A stretch of 27,349 bases of DNA, from NCBI RefSeq assembly GCF_000272405.2, contig NZ_AJZM02000235.1, positions 1-27,349 of the forward strand. The letters run 5' to 3'. Under the pieces are notes generated by a model. That model had not been told where the DNA came from. It saw only the letters and a program-made list of their open reading frames with translations, and ran no database searches. Below, piece by piece: positions 15,487 through 23,508 of the stretch (the first letter of the stretch is position 1; each line of letters opens with the position of its first letter). The position numbers and the translations under genes are program-made. The DNA is from Vibrio tasmaniensis 1F-187 (GTDB taxonomy: Bacteria > Pseudomonadota > Gammaproteobacteria > Enterobacterales > Vibrionaceae).

Positions 15487-17269
15487 CGATTTTCTACAAA
15501 GTAGCGTTATATTTTTAGCAGCTGCTGTAGTTGCGGTTCCTATCGCACAGCGCGCTGGATTAGGGTCGGTACTCGGTTACTTATTAGCGGGTGTGGCGAT
15601 TGGCCCATGGGGGCTTGGTTTAATCAGTGATGTAGAGGCGATTCTACACTTCTCCGAATTCGGGGTGGTACTGCTGCTCTTCTTGATTGGTCTCGAACTT
15701 AATCCGAAAAAACTGTGGCAGATGCGAGCCCCCATTCTAGGACTCGGTGGCGCGCAAGTGCTGATCACCACTCTGATTATTACCGCCATCGCGTGTATGT
15801 TTGGTTTAACTTGGCAAACTAGCTTAGTCATCGGCATGGGTTTAGCTTTGTCTTCGACCGCTATTGCGTTGCGTGTTATTGAAGAGCGAGAGCTTGGTGG
15901 CAAAGAAGCAGGGCAGTCAGGCTTTGCGGTATTACTTTTCCAAGATATTGCCGTAATCCCTATGTTGGCGATGCTGCCTTTGCTTGCTGGCAATACGGGC
16001 GGCAGTTGGGCTGACATGTTGTGGATGCTAGGCGGTGTGATTGGCTTGCTTGTCGGTGGTCACTTCTTGTTGAGACCACTGTTCCGATATGTAGTCATGA
16101 GCGGTGTGCGTGAGTTGTTCACGGTAGCAGCGCTGTTATTGGTGATTGGTATTGCCGTCATCATGCAGCAGATTGGTTTGTCGATGGCATTAGGTACTTT
16201 CTTGGCGGGCGTACTTCTGGCTGAAAGTGAATATCGACACGAGTTAGAAATTGCGATTGACCCATTCAAAGGGTTACTGCTTGGTCTGTTCTTTATCTCT
16301 GTGGGTATGGCAGTAAACCTAGGTTTATTGGCAGAAAGCCCATTCGCAATACTTATCGCAGTGTCGTCTCTGGTCATATTGAAAGGTTTGGTGCTGTATG
16401 CGCTGGCTCGTATCTTCGGCACTCAAGCTAAAGCGCGCAGCCGAATGGCGATGATTCTCAGCCAAGGTGGTGAGTTTGCCTTCGTAATTTTTACCGCTGC
16501 GAGTGCACAAGGCATCTTAAGTGGCGAACAGGTGTCGTTCTTACTGGTGGTAGTGAGCCTGTCTATGGTGACCACGCCGCTGATGCTTAAGCTGCAAGAC
16601 CGATTCTTTGCTCGTCAGCTGAACCAAATCAGCGAAAGTGCGATGTCTTCGGATGTGGTTGATCGTAGCCCTCGAGTGATCATTGCAGGCTTTGGTCGTT
16701 TCGGTCAGATCATTGGTCGTCTGATGTATGCCAACAAGATTCGTATCACCGTCCTTGAAAGTGATGCCAGCCAAATACATATCCTTAGGAAGTTCGGCTA
16801 CAAGGTGTTTTACGGTGACTCGACTCATCTTGAATTATTACGCGCAGCCGGAGCTGATAAAGCGGAAGCGATCGTGTTGTGTACCGACTCTCCAGACGAA
16901 ATCATGAAAACTGTCGACTTGTGTAAGCAGCATTTCCCACAGTTAAAGATTTTAGCGCGTGCTCGAAGCCGTGTTGAAGCGTATCAATTACTTAACCACG
17001 GTGTGAGCAACTACTCGCGTGAAACCTTCCTTGGTGCTCTGGATTTAGGTCGTCAAACATTGACTGAACTTGGCATGCATCCATATAAAGCGAAGCGAGC
17101 AGAAGCACACTTTAGGAAACTGGATAATGGTATGCTGAAAGAGTTGCTGCCTCAGCATAACGAAGATGCCGAGTTAGCCCAAAGAGCGAAAGAGGCTCGC
17201 AAAGAGCTTGAAGAGATTTTTGGACACGAGATGGAAAACGATCACCAATCTCGAAACTATTGGCAGTAG
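15473..17269 (+). CDS. kefB: Glutathione-gated potassium/proton antiporter KefB
   Basis: This 598-residue membrane protein has a CPA2 exchanger domain of about 12-13 hydrophobic segments over residues 1-375. It shows GYLLAGVAIGPWGLGLISD and GLELNPKKLWQMR near the start and DPFKGLLLGLFFISVGMAV mid-domain. A cytoplasmic RCK/TrkA-N domain follows, with the nucleotide loop GFGRFG near residue 406 and YGDSTHLELLRAAGA. It exports potassium in response to electrophile-glutathione adducts, acidifying the cytoplasm for protection. Of two adjacent ATGs (15470 and 15473), the second is chosen because it gives the family N-terminus and better spacing from AGGAG. Length matches E. coli KefB (601). Confidence 0.95.
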   Translation: MALTNDFLQSSVIFLAAAVVAVPIAQRAGLGSVLGYLLAGVAIGPWGLGLISDVEAILHFSEFGVVLLLFLIGLELNPKKLWQMRAPILGLGGAQVLITTLIITAIACMFGLTWQTSLVIGMGLALSSTAIALRVIEERELGGKEAGQSGFAVLLFQDIAVIPMLAMLPLLAGNTGGSWADMLWMLGGVIGLLVGGHFLLRPLFRYVVMSGVRELFTVAALLLVIGIAVIMQQIGLSMALGTFLAGVLLAESEYRHELEIAIDPFKGLLLGLFFISVGMAVNLGLLAESPFAILIAVSSLVILKGLVLYALARIFGTQAKARSRMAMILSQGGEFAFVIFTAASAQGILSGEQVSFLLVVVSLSMVTTPLMLKLQDRFFARQLNQISESAMSSDVVDRSPRVIIAGFGRFGQIIGRLMYANKIRITVLESDASQIHILRKFGYKVFYGDSTHLELLRAAGADKAEAIVLCTDSPDEIMKTVDLCKQHFPQLKILARARSRVEAYQLLNHGVSNYSRETFLGALDLGRQTLTELGMHPYKAKRAEAHFRKLDNGMLKELLPQHNEDAELAQRAKEARKELEEIFGHEMENDHQSRNYWQ

Positions 17270-17445
17270 CTTGAAGTGATAACTAATGCTTGAGCTTAGA
17301 AATGAAGCTTGGGCATAGACATATAGCTTGAGCTCTAGAAATAAAAGTCTAGATAACTGATCTAATAATAAACGTGGTCTCTGCTTTGTCTTTAATAGAG
17401 CTAGAGCGGAAGAACTGCGAATCCAGAGTAGTAAAGGATATCAAC

Positions 17446-17646
17446 GTGAAACAGAAAAAACGCTTTATCGCAGGGGCGAGCTGCCCAAGCTGCAAGACTC
17501 AAGACACACTCCGCTGGTGGATTGAAAATAATATCGAGCTGGTGGAATGTGTCGATTGTGACTTCACAGAACAGCGTAAACCGAAAACTGTAGAGAAATC
17601 TGAACACGCGAATCAAGAAATGATCGGTGTTTTTAAGCCTGAGTGA
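17446..17646 (+). CDS. yheV: YheV family zinc-ribbon protein
   Basis: The frame is open from 17374, but the GTG at 17446 has AAGGA about eight bases before it and gives KQKKRFIAGASCPSC, the usual YheV start, with 66 residues as in E. coli. Two Cys pairs (CPSC near residue 13 and CVDC about 26 residues later) suggest a small zinc ribbon. Its C-terminal end, EMIGVFKPE, is also family-typical. The function is unknown. It follows kefB by 176 bases and precedes slyD, the same order as in enterobacteria. Confidence 0.85.
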   Translation: MKQKKRFIAGASCPSCKTQDTLRWWIENNIELVECVDCDFTEQRKPKTVEKSEHANQEMIGVFKPE

Positions 17647-17676
17647 TTGAGTTTCGTCAATTGATCCCCATAATAT
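17647..17676 (+). promoter_or_regulatory. slyD: Promoter candidate for slyD
   Basis: TTGAGT (17647-17652), an 18-base spacer and TAATAT (17671-17676) make a plausible sigma-70 promoter directly after the yheV stop. A leader hairpin CTAAGCTC (17695-17702) / GAGCTTAG (17711-17718) follows, and GGAG lies five bases before the slyD ATG. Confidence 0.45.
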
Positions 17677-17740
17677 CCGGGTACAGAATTTTTCCTAAGC
17701 TCAACTGTTCGAGCTTAGTCCAAACCTCCTTGGAGCTCTC

Positions 17741-18331
17741 ATGAAAATTGAAAAGAACGTAGTAGTTAGTGTTGCATATCAAGTGAAACTTGAAGATGGC
17801 GTAGTAGTTGATCAATCAATTGCAGAAGCTCCACTAGATTACCTTCACGGTCACAACAACCTAATTACAGGTCTTGAAAAAGAGCTTGAAGGCAAAGTCG
17901 CTGGCGACAAGTTCTCAGCAACTGTTACTCCAGAAGACGCTTACGGCGAGCACAACGATGACCTAGTTCAACGTGTTCCTGCAGACGTATTCCAAGGTGT
18001 TGAGCAAATCGAAGTTGGCATGCGTTTCCTAGCGGATACTGACCAAGGTCCAATCCCAGTTGAAGTTACTGAAGTAGATGGCGACGAAGTTGTTGTTGAC
18101 GGTAACCACATGCTAGCTGGCCAAACTCTAACGTTTGACGTTGAAGTTGTAGCGGTTCGTGAAGCGACTGAAGAAGAAGTTCAACACGGTCACGTACACC
18201 AAGAAGGCGGCTGTGGCGGTCACGACCACGATCATGATCACGAAGGTGGTTGCTGTGGTGGCGAAGGCCATGACCATGCTGAAGAGAAAAAAGACGGCTG
18301 CTGCGGCGGCGGTAGCTGTGGTTCTCACTAA
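17741..18331 (+). CDS. slyD: FKBP-type peptidyl-prolyl isomerase SlyD with metal-binding tail
   Basis: The 196-residue protein has an FKBP domain with an inserted chaperone flap: VSVAYQVKLEDGVVVDQS and PLDYLHGHNNLITGLEKEL at the start, VTPEDAYGEHND and PVEVTEVDGDEVVVDGNHMLAG in the flap, and LTFDVEVVAVREATEEE at the close. Residues from about 148 onward are a Gly/His/Cys/Asp tail (HGHVH, GGCGGHDHDHDHE, GGCCGG, GCCGGGSCGSH) that binds nickel and other metals. SlyD folds proteins and, in E. coli, supplies nickel to hydrogenase. It is a single-gene unit closed by a terminator. Confidence 0.96.
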   Translation: MKIEKNVVVSVAYQVKLEDGVVVDQSIAEAPLDYLHGHNNLITGLEKELEGKVAGDKFSATVTPEDAYGEHNDDLVQRVPADVFQGVEQIEVGMRFLADTDQGPIPVEVTEVDGDEVVVDGNHMLAGQTLTFDVEVVAVREATEEEVQHGHVHQEGGCGGHDHDHDHEGGCCGGEGHDHAEEKKDGCCGGGSCGSH

Positions 18332-18363
18332 TACCGAATTAACGGTTTAGTTTAAGAATATTG

Positions 18364-18390
18364 AAAGCCTCCCTTGTGGAGGTTTTTTTC
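18364..18390 (+). terminator. Terminator after slyD
   Basis: CCTCC (18368-18372) and GGAGG (18378-18382) form a compact stem around CTTGT, extended by flanking A-T pairs and followed by seven T. It lies about 35 bases after the slyD stop. Confidence 0.75.
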
Positions 18391-18427
18391 GTTTAGGGTG
18401 CTAGCTTTTTGAGCTGGCTTTCCGTCT

Positions 18428-18489
18428 ACCAAACTAATTGTCTGCAAATCTTAGTGTCCGCAAATCTAAGCGTTCGTAAATAGTTTGGT
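18428..18489. repeat. Inverted repeat enclosing degenerate tandem units
   Basis: ACCAAACTA (18428-18436) and TAGTTTGGT (18481-18489) are perfect 9-base inverted arms. Between them are near-repeats of about 16 bases beginning TGTCTGCAAATC and TGTCCGCAAATC, with a weaker third (CGTTCGTAAAT). It lies in the gap before the isoaspartyl peptidase gene. Confidence 0.5.
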
Positions 18490-18493
18490 TTTC

Positions 18494-18531
18494 GCTATCA
18501 GACATCAAACCATGGATGTGGTATTGATAGC
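18494..18531 (+). other. Nested hairpin upstream of the isoaspartyl peptidase gene
   Basis: GCTATCA (18494-18500) pairs with TGATAGC (18525-18531), and inside it ACATC (18502-18506) pairs with GATGT (18515-18519). It ends 35 bases before the start codon. There is no T-run, so an operator or leader structure is more likely than a terminator. Confidence 0.45.
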
Positions 18532-18566
18532 ACAACATTATAAGTCGACGTCAGTGGAGAGTTTGT

Positions 18567-19532
18567 ATGTCACAGCCTTTTTCAATTGCCATTCATGGTG
18601 GTGCAGGCACCATCTTACGAGAGCAAATGAGTGATGAATTAAAAACGGGTATTACCGAGGCTTTGGAAAAATCGGTTTTGGCTGGCTATCAAGTATTACA
18701 GTCGGGTGGCGATGCGCTAGATGCAGTGGTTGCTTCAGTTAAGGTGATGGAAGACAGTCCCCACTTTAATGCAGGTAAAGGTTCAGTTCTAACTCATGAT
18801 GAATTTGTTGAGATGGATGCTTCTGTGATGCACGGTCGTGAAATGGATGCGGGGGCTATTGCCGGTGTCCGCCATATCAAAAATCCAATTGAGCTTGCGC
18901 GTGATGTGATGCTTAAAAGCGACCATGTGCTACTGATTGGTGAAGGCGCCGAGAAGTTTGCGTTTGAGTATGACCATACTTTCACCGAGCAAGATTACTT
19001 CTTTACTGAGCGTCGTTATGACCAACTTCAGTCGATGAAAGAGAAAGGTATTTTTGCTTTGTCTGAAGCGAAATATGATGAAGAGCAAGCTGATAAATAT
19101 CCAGATGATAAAAAGTACGGCACGGTTGGCGCGGTCGCATTAGACCAAGCCGGAAACTTAGCAGCCGCAACCAGCACTGGTGGCGTAACCAATAAAAAAT
19201 ACGGTCGTGTGGGAGATTCTCCAATCATCGGTGCAGGCACTGTTGCTGAAAATGGCAATGTGGCCGTTTCAACAACAGGTATGGGGGAGTTCTTCCTTAG
19301 AAAGATGGTTGCCAGTGATGTGGCGGCACGAATGCGTTATCTCAAGGAAGATGTGCATACGGCTTGTGAAACGATAATTCAAGGTGAATTGAAAACCATG
19401 GGTGGTGAAGGAGGCTTGATTGCTATCGATGGACAAGGTGATATTCATTTCGGTATGAACAGTTCAGGAATGTACCGTGCGAGTGTTGATACTAATGGCT
19501 GCGTGGAAGTAAAAATTTATGCCGATGACTAA
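18567..19532 (+). CDS. iaaA: Isoaspartyl peptidase/L-asparaginase (plant type)
   Basis: This 321-residue Ntn-hydrolase removes isoaspartyl residues from peptides and hydrolyses asparagine. The N-terminal IAIHGGAGT and DALDAVVASVKVMEDSPHFNAGKGSVL are family marks. The precursor should cleave itself between Gly185 and Thr186 in KKYGTVGAVALD, with Thr186 becoming the nucleophile. TSTGGVTNKKYGRVGDSPIIGAGT and STTGMGE supply substrate-binding residues. There is no clear signal peptide, so it is probably cytoplasmic. GGAGAG lies about seven bases before the ATG. It stands as its own unit with a structured leader and a strong terminator; it is an insertion relative to the enterobacterial slyD-slyX order. 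Confidence 0.92.
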   Translation: MSQPFSIAIHGGAGTILREQMSDELKTGITEALEKSVLAGYQVLQSGGDALDAVVASVKVMEDSPHFNAGKGSVLTHDEFVEMDASVMHGREMDAGAIAGVRHIKNPIELARDVMLKSDHVLLIGEGAEKFAFEYDHTFTEQDYFFTERRYDQLQSMKEKGIFALSEAKYDEEQADKYPDDKKYGTVGAVALDQAGNLAAATSTGGVTNKKYGRVGDSPIIGAGTVAENGNVAVSTTGMGEFFLRKMVASDVAARMRYLKEDVHTACETIIQGELKTMGGEGGLIAIDGQGDIHFGMNSSGMYRASVDTNGCVEVKIYADD

Positions 19533-19582
19533 GTTTGTATTGGCTTAACTGACTTTAGTTGAATTAGCGCAGATTAAACAAA

Positions 19583-19622
19583 CAAAAGGGCGACAGATAA
19601 GTATCTGTCGCCCTTTTGGTTT
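19583..19622. terminator. Strong bidirectional terminator between iaaA and slyX
   Basis: A 16-base perfect stem runs from 19583 to 19598 and from 19603 to 19618; its core AAAAGGGCGACAGAT pairs around a 4-base loop. A-rich and T-rich flanks on the two sides let it serve both the iaaA transcript and the convergent slyX transcript. Confidence 0.9.
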
Positions 19623-19631
19623 TCTATGTCC

Positions 19632-19662
19632 CGTCCTGAAATGTGTTTACACATTGAGGACG
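19632..19662. repeat. Imperfect palindrome downstream of slyX
   Basis: Outer arms CGTCCT (19632-19637) and AGGACG (19657-19662) and inner arms AATGTG (19640-19645) and CACATT (19650-19655) flank a TTTA loop, with a small bulge. It lacks a T-run on either strand and sits beside a strong terminator, so it is not needed for termination. Confidence 0.45.
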
Positions 19663-19714
19663 AAAAACTAACGATATGCGTCACTAGAACTAATTCGTTA
19701 TCTTTAAAGCGCAC

Positions 19715-19942
19715 TTAATAGTGTGGAGGGGGCGTCTCTTCTGATGCGTCAGCGAGGTTTGAGCCATCCATATTTTTTACTTTGCCAACCACGAACTTCA
19801 TCTGGTCTTGCATTCTCGTGATCAACATCTGTTGTTGGCTAAGCGCTTCATTAAGTTCTTCAATGGTTTGCTCTTGGAAAGCCAACTGACATTCTAGGTC
19901 ATTCACGCGGCTTTCTAATTGTTCAACTCGCTTTTCTGTCAT
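19715..19942 (-). CDS. slyX: SlyX family coiled-coil protein
   Basis: This 75-residue protein matches SlyX in length and character: an almost continuous amphipathic coiled coil (RVEQLESRVNDLECQLAFQE onward, through about residue 55) and a polar tail ending PPPHY, which is the usual ending. Function is unknown. The frame extends seven codons upstream, but MTEKRVEQLE is the family start and leaves a 5-base gap after the stop of the upstream WD40 gene. The two are clearly one minus-strand unit. Confidence 0.88.
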   Translation of the reverse strand: MTEKRVEQLESRVNDLECQLAFQEQTIEELNEALSQQQMLITRMQDQMKFVVGKVKNMDGSNLADASEETPPPHY

Positions 19943-19947
19943 CGTTC

Positions 19948-20934
19948 TTAATCCACATTCCAAGCTTGGGCAATGCCCGCAGAGGTGCCCGATATCACAC
20001 GGTTCTTATCATCAAAGGCTGCATCATACACTACCGCACGAGGAGGGCGAGCATCTTTTAATGGCTCGGCGTCGTGGCGAGAAATGCGTTTGCCATCTTG
20101 AGTATTCCACACGCTCACTTGGCTAGATGGCGTACCTGTTACCAACATACTGCCGTCATCAGAAAAGCGAGCACTGGAGAAAATTAGCTGTCGAGACCAG
20201 CTCTGCAATTGAGCTTGAGGTTCACCTGTCTCAAGATCCCAGATCATCGCTTGATTCCCTCCATCGGAGGTAAAAGCTAGCTCTCCATCTCGTTGTAAGG
20301 CAACTCGTACGACTCTTTGTTCGTGCTCGAATGTACGCAATACCAAGCCTGATTCGGTATCCCAAAGGTAAGCTTTATAGTCGTTACCGCCTGATAATGC
20401 GTAGCGCCCATTCGAAGATAGGGAGACGGAATTAACTTTTTCTCGGTGAGCGAGGAACTCCAGACGGCGTCCGGTGACTAAGTCCACATAGATAGCTTTG
20501 CCATTAGATAGGCCCAGCAGTACTTTTTCACCGTTGCTAGAGATATCAACATCGCGAATTAAGCCATCGGAAATCGACCATAGCCCTTCAGCTTGTGTCC
20601 AAGATAAGTCCCAAACGGCGAAATTCATCTGACTGGCGGTAATGGCAAAGCGACCATTGTCAGAGATGCGAATACGCGATACTTGATTTTCGGATTGATC
20701 TTGTGGACCAAGCTGAGCCAGTTCTTTGTTCTGGGCAAGATCCCAAAGGAGCAGCTGTTTTTGCTGCGAGTAGAGCAGCGCGAAGCGTCCACCTCTACTT
20801 AGGGCAAAGCTGGTGGCGCCGTTGGGTTCAATTTCCCAGCGTTGGTCATCATCTTGGAAGAAAAAGCAGCCATTTAACAAGGTGATGACAATCGTACATA
20901 GCAATGAGTGGAAAAATATTCGCATCACATCCAA
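19948..20934 (-). CDS. WD40-repeat lipoprotein
   Basis: This 328-residue protein starts with a short basic region and a hydrophobic stretch ending in the lipobox LLNGC (Cys23), so it is probably lipid-anchored. The rest is a series of WD40-like beta-propeller blades, each with a GRFAL or GRYAL turn and a WD or WN close: LLLWDLAQNK, FAVWDLSWTQ, AYLWDTESGL, AMIWDLETGE, VSVWNTQDGK and QAWNVD. Six or seven blades could close a propeller. Such folds bind partners and are rarely enzymes. It lies directly upstream of slyX and divergent from fkpA. A second ATG at 20925 could be the true start. Function is not known to me. Confidence 0.8.
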   Translation of the reverse strand: MDVMRIFFHSLLCTIVITLLNGCFFFQDDDQRWEIEPNGATSFALSRGGRFALLYSQQKQLLLWDLAQNKELAQLGPQDQSENQVSRIRISDNGRFAITASQMNFAVWDLSWTQAEGLWSISDGLIRDVDISSNGEKVLLGLSNGKAIYVDLVTGRRLEFLAHREKVNSVSLSSNGRYALSGGNDYKAYLWDTESGLVLRTFEHEQRVVRVALQRDGELAFTSDGGNQAMIWDLETGEPQAQLQSWSRQLIFSSARFSDDGSMLVTGTPSSQVSVWNTQDGKRISRHDAEPLKDARPPRAVVYDAAFDDKNRVISGTSAGIAQAWNVD

Positions 20935-21056
20935 TAATCCGGTTTGTGTCGAAAGACATATGACTAGTATATTGTTATAACTAACGTATTCACACCAATC
21001 TAATCATTAGATTTGTGCACAATAACCAATGGCTTGGCCATTAATTGGAGAATTCA

Positions 21057-21833
21057 ATGAAATCAGTTTTAAAAGTATCACTGCTTGCCGCAACGGTTAT
21101 GCTAGCAGTTGGTTGTCAGAAAGAAGAACCAAAGGCAGAAGCTCCACAGGTAGAAGAAGTTAAAGTTGCAGCAGTAAACTTTAAAACAGAAGATGACAAA
21201 GCGGCATACGCAATCGGTGTATCTTTCGCTAACTACTTAAGCACAAGCATTGATAAGCCAAGCGAGCTAGGTATTAACCTAGACAAAGCGATGGTTCTTC
21301 AAGGTATCGAAGACGTATTCGCAGAGAAGACGGCACTTAACGAAGAAGAGACTCGTGCAGCTCTTGAAGCTCTAGACAAGCGTGTTGCTGAAACGATGCA
21401 AGCACAAGCGGCAGAAAAGTCTGCAGAAGTGAAGAAAGCGGGTGATGACTTCCGCGCTGAGTTCGCTAAAACTGAAGGCGTTAAGCAAACTGAATCTGGT
21501 CTACTTTACCAAGTAATGACGGCTGGTGAAGGCGCTTCTCCAAAAGACACTGATACGGTTCAAGTACACTACAAAGGTACGCTAACAGACGGTACTCAGT
21601 TCGACAGCTCTTACGATCGTGGCGAACCAGCAACATTCCCACTAAACCGCGTAATCCCAGGTTGGACTGAAGGTGTACAACTGATGCAAGTGGGTTCTAA
21701 GTACAAGTTCGTTATCCCGCCAGAGCTAGCATACGGTGAGCAAGATACACCGACTATCCCAGCTAACTCAACGCTAGTATTCGAAGTAGAACTACTAAAC
21801 ATCGATAACGCTGAAGCAGCTCCTGCACAATAA
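21057..21833 (+). CDS. fkpA: FKBP-type peptidyl-prolyl isomerase FkpA, lipoprotein
   Basis: The 258-residue protein has a signal sequence with lipobox LAVGC (Cys20), a charged helical dimerisation region with [16 protein letters not shown] and [13 protein letters not shown], and an FKBP catalytic domain: [36 protein letters not shown], and [12 protein letters not shown]. It folds envelope proteins by prolyl isomerisation and chaperoning. E. coli FkpA is soluble in the periplasm; this one should be lipid-anchored, more like Mip-type proteins. The frame is open to a TTG at 21045, but ATG 21057 has GGAG seven bases before it and the right signal peptide. A 6-base hairpin (21028-21042) lies just before the ribosome-binding site. 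Confidence 0.93.
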   Translation: MKSVLKVSLLAATVMLAVGCQKEEPKAEAPQVEEVKVAAVNFKTEDDKAAYAIGVSFANYLSTSIDKPSELGINLDKAMVLQGIEDVFAEKTALNEEETRAALEALDKRVAETMQAQAAEKSAEVKKAGDDFRAEFAKTEGVKQTESGLLYQVMTAGEGASPKDTDTVQVHYKGTLTDGTQFDSSYDRGEPATFPLNRVIPGWTEGVQLMQVGSKYKFVIPPELAYGEQDTPTIPANSTLVFEVELLNIDNAEAAPAQ

Positions 21834-21873
21834 TATCGATTAAAAGCCTCGTACTAAAATACGTTGATTGAAT

Positions 21874-21905
21874 AAAAAGCCTAACTTTAAGTTAGGCTTT
21901 TTTTA
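21874..21905 (+). terminator. Terminator after fkpA
   Basis: AAAAGCCTAAC (21875-21885) pairs with GTTAGGCTTTT (21891-21901) around TTTAA and is followed by more T. It lies about 40 bases after the fkpA stop. Confidence 0.85.
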
Positions 21906-22038
21906 TGACTTGAATATGAGTATTTGATTTTTAAACTTGTTCTAAATCACTAGTTGCAATGTTAGCTAGGTGTGCAATTAAAATTTTCTGATAAACTTAC
22001 ATAAATTTGTTGATTTTTCACACGAAGGTAAGGAATAA

Positions 22039-22764
22039 GTGACTACTACAGAAACAGTCAATGCGGACATGTTACTCGAAATGGAATCAGTCCATGTCAT
22101 GCCATTCAGTGAACACGATAAAATTATCCTAAGATCTTATGAGGCCGTAGTTGATGGTATTGCGAGTCTGATCGGTCCGTTTTGTGAAATCGTTTTACAC
22201 TCTTTAGAAGACCTCAATACTTCAGCGATTAAAATTGCCAATGGTGAAAATACAGGCCGTCAGGTTGGTTCGCCAATCACCGATCTTGCATTGAAGATGT
22301 TGAAAGATATTGAAGGTTCTAAGCGTAACTTCTCTCGTTCATATTTTACTCGCGCTAAAGGCGGGGTACTAATGAAGTCGATCACGGTTGCTATCCGCAA
22401 TGGTGAAGACCGAGTGATTGGCTTACTGTGTATTAACGTGAACTTAGATGCGCCATTCTCACAAGTGCTGCAATCTTTCATGCCTACGCAAGACGCGGAC
22501 GAAGCTGCGTCATCTGTTAACTTTGCTAGTGATGTTGAAGAACTTGTCGATCAAACGGTTGAACGCACGATTGAAGAAATCAATGCAGACAAATCTGTAT
22601 CGAACAACACCAAAAATCGCCAAATCGTGATGGAGCTATACGACAAAGGTATTTTCGACATCAAAGACGCGATTAACCGCGTTGCTGAGCGATTGAATAT
22701 CTCTAAGCACACAGTGTACTTGTACATCCGTCAACGTAAAACAGAGGATGAAGAGGGTTGTTAA
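22039..22764 (+). CDS. yheO: YheO/DauR-like helix-turn-helix regulator
   Basis: The 241-residue protein has a PAS-like ligand domain at about 25-150 ([45 protein letters not shown] and [10 protein letters not shown]) and a C-terminal helix-turn-helix at about 190-235 ([36 protein letters not shown]). It closely follows E. coli YheO. Related proteins (DauR) regulate D-arginine use in Pseudomonas; the target here is unknown. The start is GTG at 22039 with AAGGA close upstream; the ATG at 22069 is an alternative. Its last codons overlap tusD by 7 bases, linking it to the tus genes. Confidence 0.9.
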   Translation: MTTTETVNADMLLEMESVHVMPFSEHDKIILRSYEAVVDGIASLIGPFCEIVLHSLEDLNTSAIKIANGENTGRQVGSPITDLALKMLKDIEGSKRNFSRSYFTRAKGGVLMKSITVAIRNGEDRVIGLLCINVNLDAPFSQVLQSFMPTQDADEAASSVNFASDVEELVDQTVERTIEEINADKSVSNNTKNRQIVMELYDKGIFDIKDAINRVAERLNISKHTVYLYIRQRKTEDEEGC

Positions 22765-23147
22765 GCTATACACTCTTAGTTAATGGACCCGTTTACGGGT
22801 CACAATCCGCAAGAAGTGCTTATCAGTTTGCTGTGGCTCTATTGAAACAGGGCCACAAACTTCACAGTGTGTTCTTCTATCAAGACGGCGTCAGTAATGG
22901 CTCTAGCATTACTGTGCCGGCTAATGATGAATTTGACTTAGCTGCCGCTTGGCAAAAACTGGCGGACGAGCACAATGTTAGCCTAGAGACATGTGTTGCT
23001 GCTGCGCTAAGGCGTGGAGTTATCAGCACTGAAGAAGCGGCGCAACATCAATTAATTGCCTCTAACTTGGCGACAGGGTTTACCCAAGCAGGCTTAGGGA
23101 GTTTATCTGAAGCACTTCTGACGCAAGATAGGGTTGTCCAGTTTTGA
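22758..23147 (+). CDS. tusD: Sulfurtransferase subunit TusD
   Basis: The 129-residue DsrE-family protein carries persulfide sulfur in the TusBCD complex, passing it from TusA to TusE for 2-thiouridine in tRNA wobble positions. Active Cys79 sits in [13 protein letters not shown], and SVFFYQDGV and the ending DRVVQF are family marks. The predicted start is TTG at 22758, inside the last codons of yheO, which aligns exactly with E. coli TusD (128 residues). No ATG is available near by, so translation is probably coupled to yheO. Confidence 0.93.
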   Translation: MLSYTLLVNGPVYGSQSARSAYQFAVALLKQGHKLHSVFFYQDGVSNGSSITVPANDEFDLAAAWQKLADEHNVSLETCVAAALRRGVISTEEAAQHQLIASNLATGFTQAGLGSLSEALLTQDRVVQF

Positions 23148-23500
23148 GCACATTAGCATTTATATTTAACAGCTTTCCTCATACAACGGCTGCAGGTAGG
23201 GAAGGGCTAGACGCATTGTTAGCGGCTTCAGCTTACAGTGAAGACATCAGCGTATTCTTTGTCGGTGATGGCGTTACACAGCTTCTCAAAGCGCAACAGC
23301 CTGATGAATCCTTATCACGTGACTATATTTCTGCATTCAAGCTTATGGACCTCTACGACATCGAGCAGGTTTACGTGTGTCAACATAGCCTCAATCAGTT
23401 TGGTCTCTCGACTGATAACTTACTGATCGATGTGACTGCGCTAGAAATGAATGAGTTGACGCAGAAGTTAGCTCAGAGCCAAAAAATACTGACTTTCTAG
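23144..23500 (+). CDS. tusC: Sulfurtransferase subunit TusC
   Basis: This 118-residue DsrF-like subunit is the partner of TusD. Visible are [32 protein letters not shown], and [15 protein letters not shown], which match E. coli TusC (119). The start is TTG at 23144, overlapping the TGA stop of tusD, so it is translationally coupled. It lies 8 bases ahead of tusB. Confidence 0.92.
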   Translation: MSTLAFIFNSFPHTTAAGREGLDALLAASAYSEDISVFFVGDGVTQLLKAQQPDESLSRDYISAFKLMDLYDIEQVYVCQHSLNQFGLSTDNLLIDVTALEMNELTQKLAQSQKILTF

Positions 23501-23508
23501 GGAACGTT

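Noticed and set aside
15577..16017. 146-residue frame antisense to kefB
   Set aside because: Composition (Pro, Ser, Lys) follows the reverse of membrane-helix codons; kefB is certain on the other strand.
17288..17342. CRISPR-like array
   Set aside because: Only two to three imperfect short units with no spacer structure and no cas genes.
18128..18350. Two frames over the SlyD tail
   Set aside because: They come from repeated Gly/His/Cys codons read out of frame (Ala/Thr/Val-rich), a usual artefact of the metal-binding tail.
21045..21056. TTG start four codons upstream of fkpA
   Set aside because: The TTG lies in the ribosome-binding site of the ATG at 21057, which gives the proper signal peptide.
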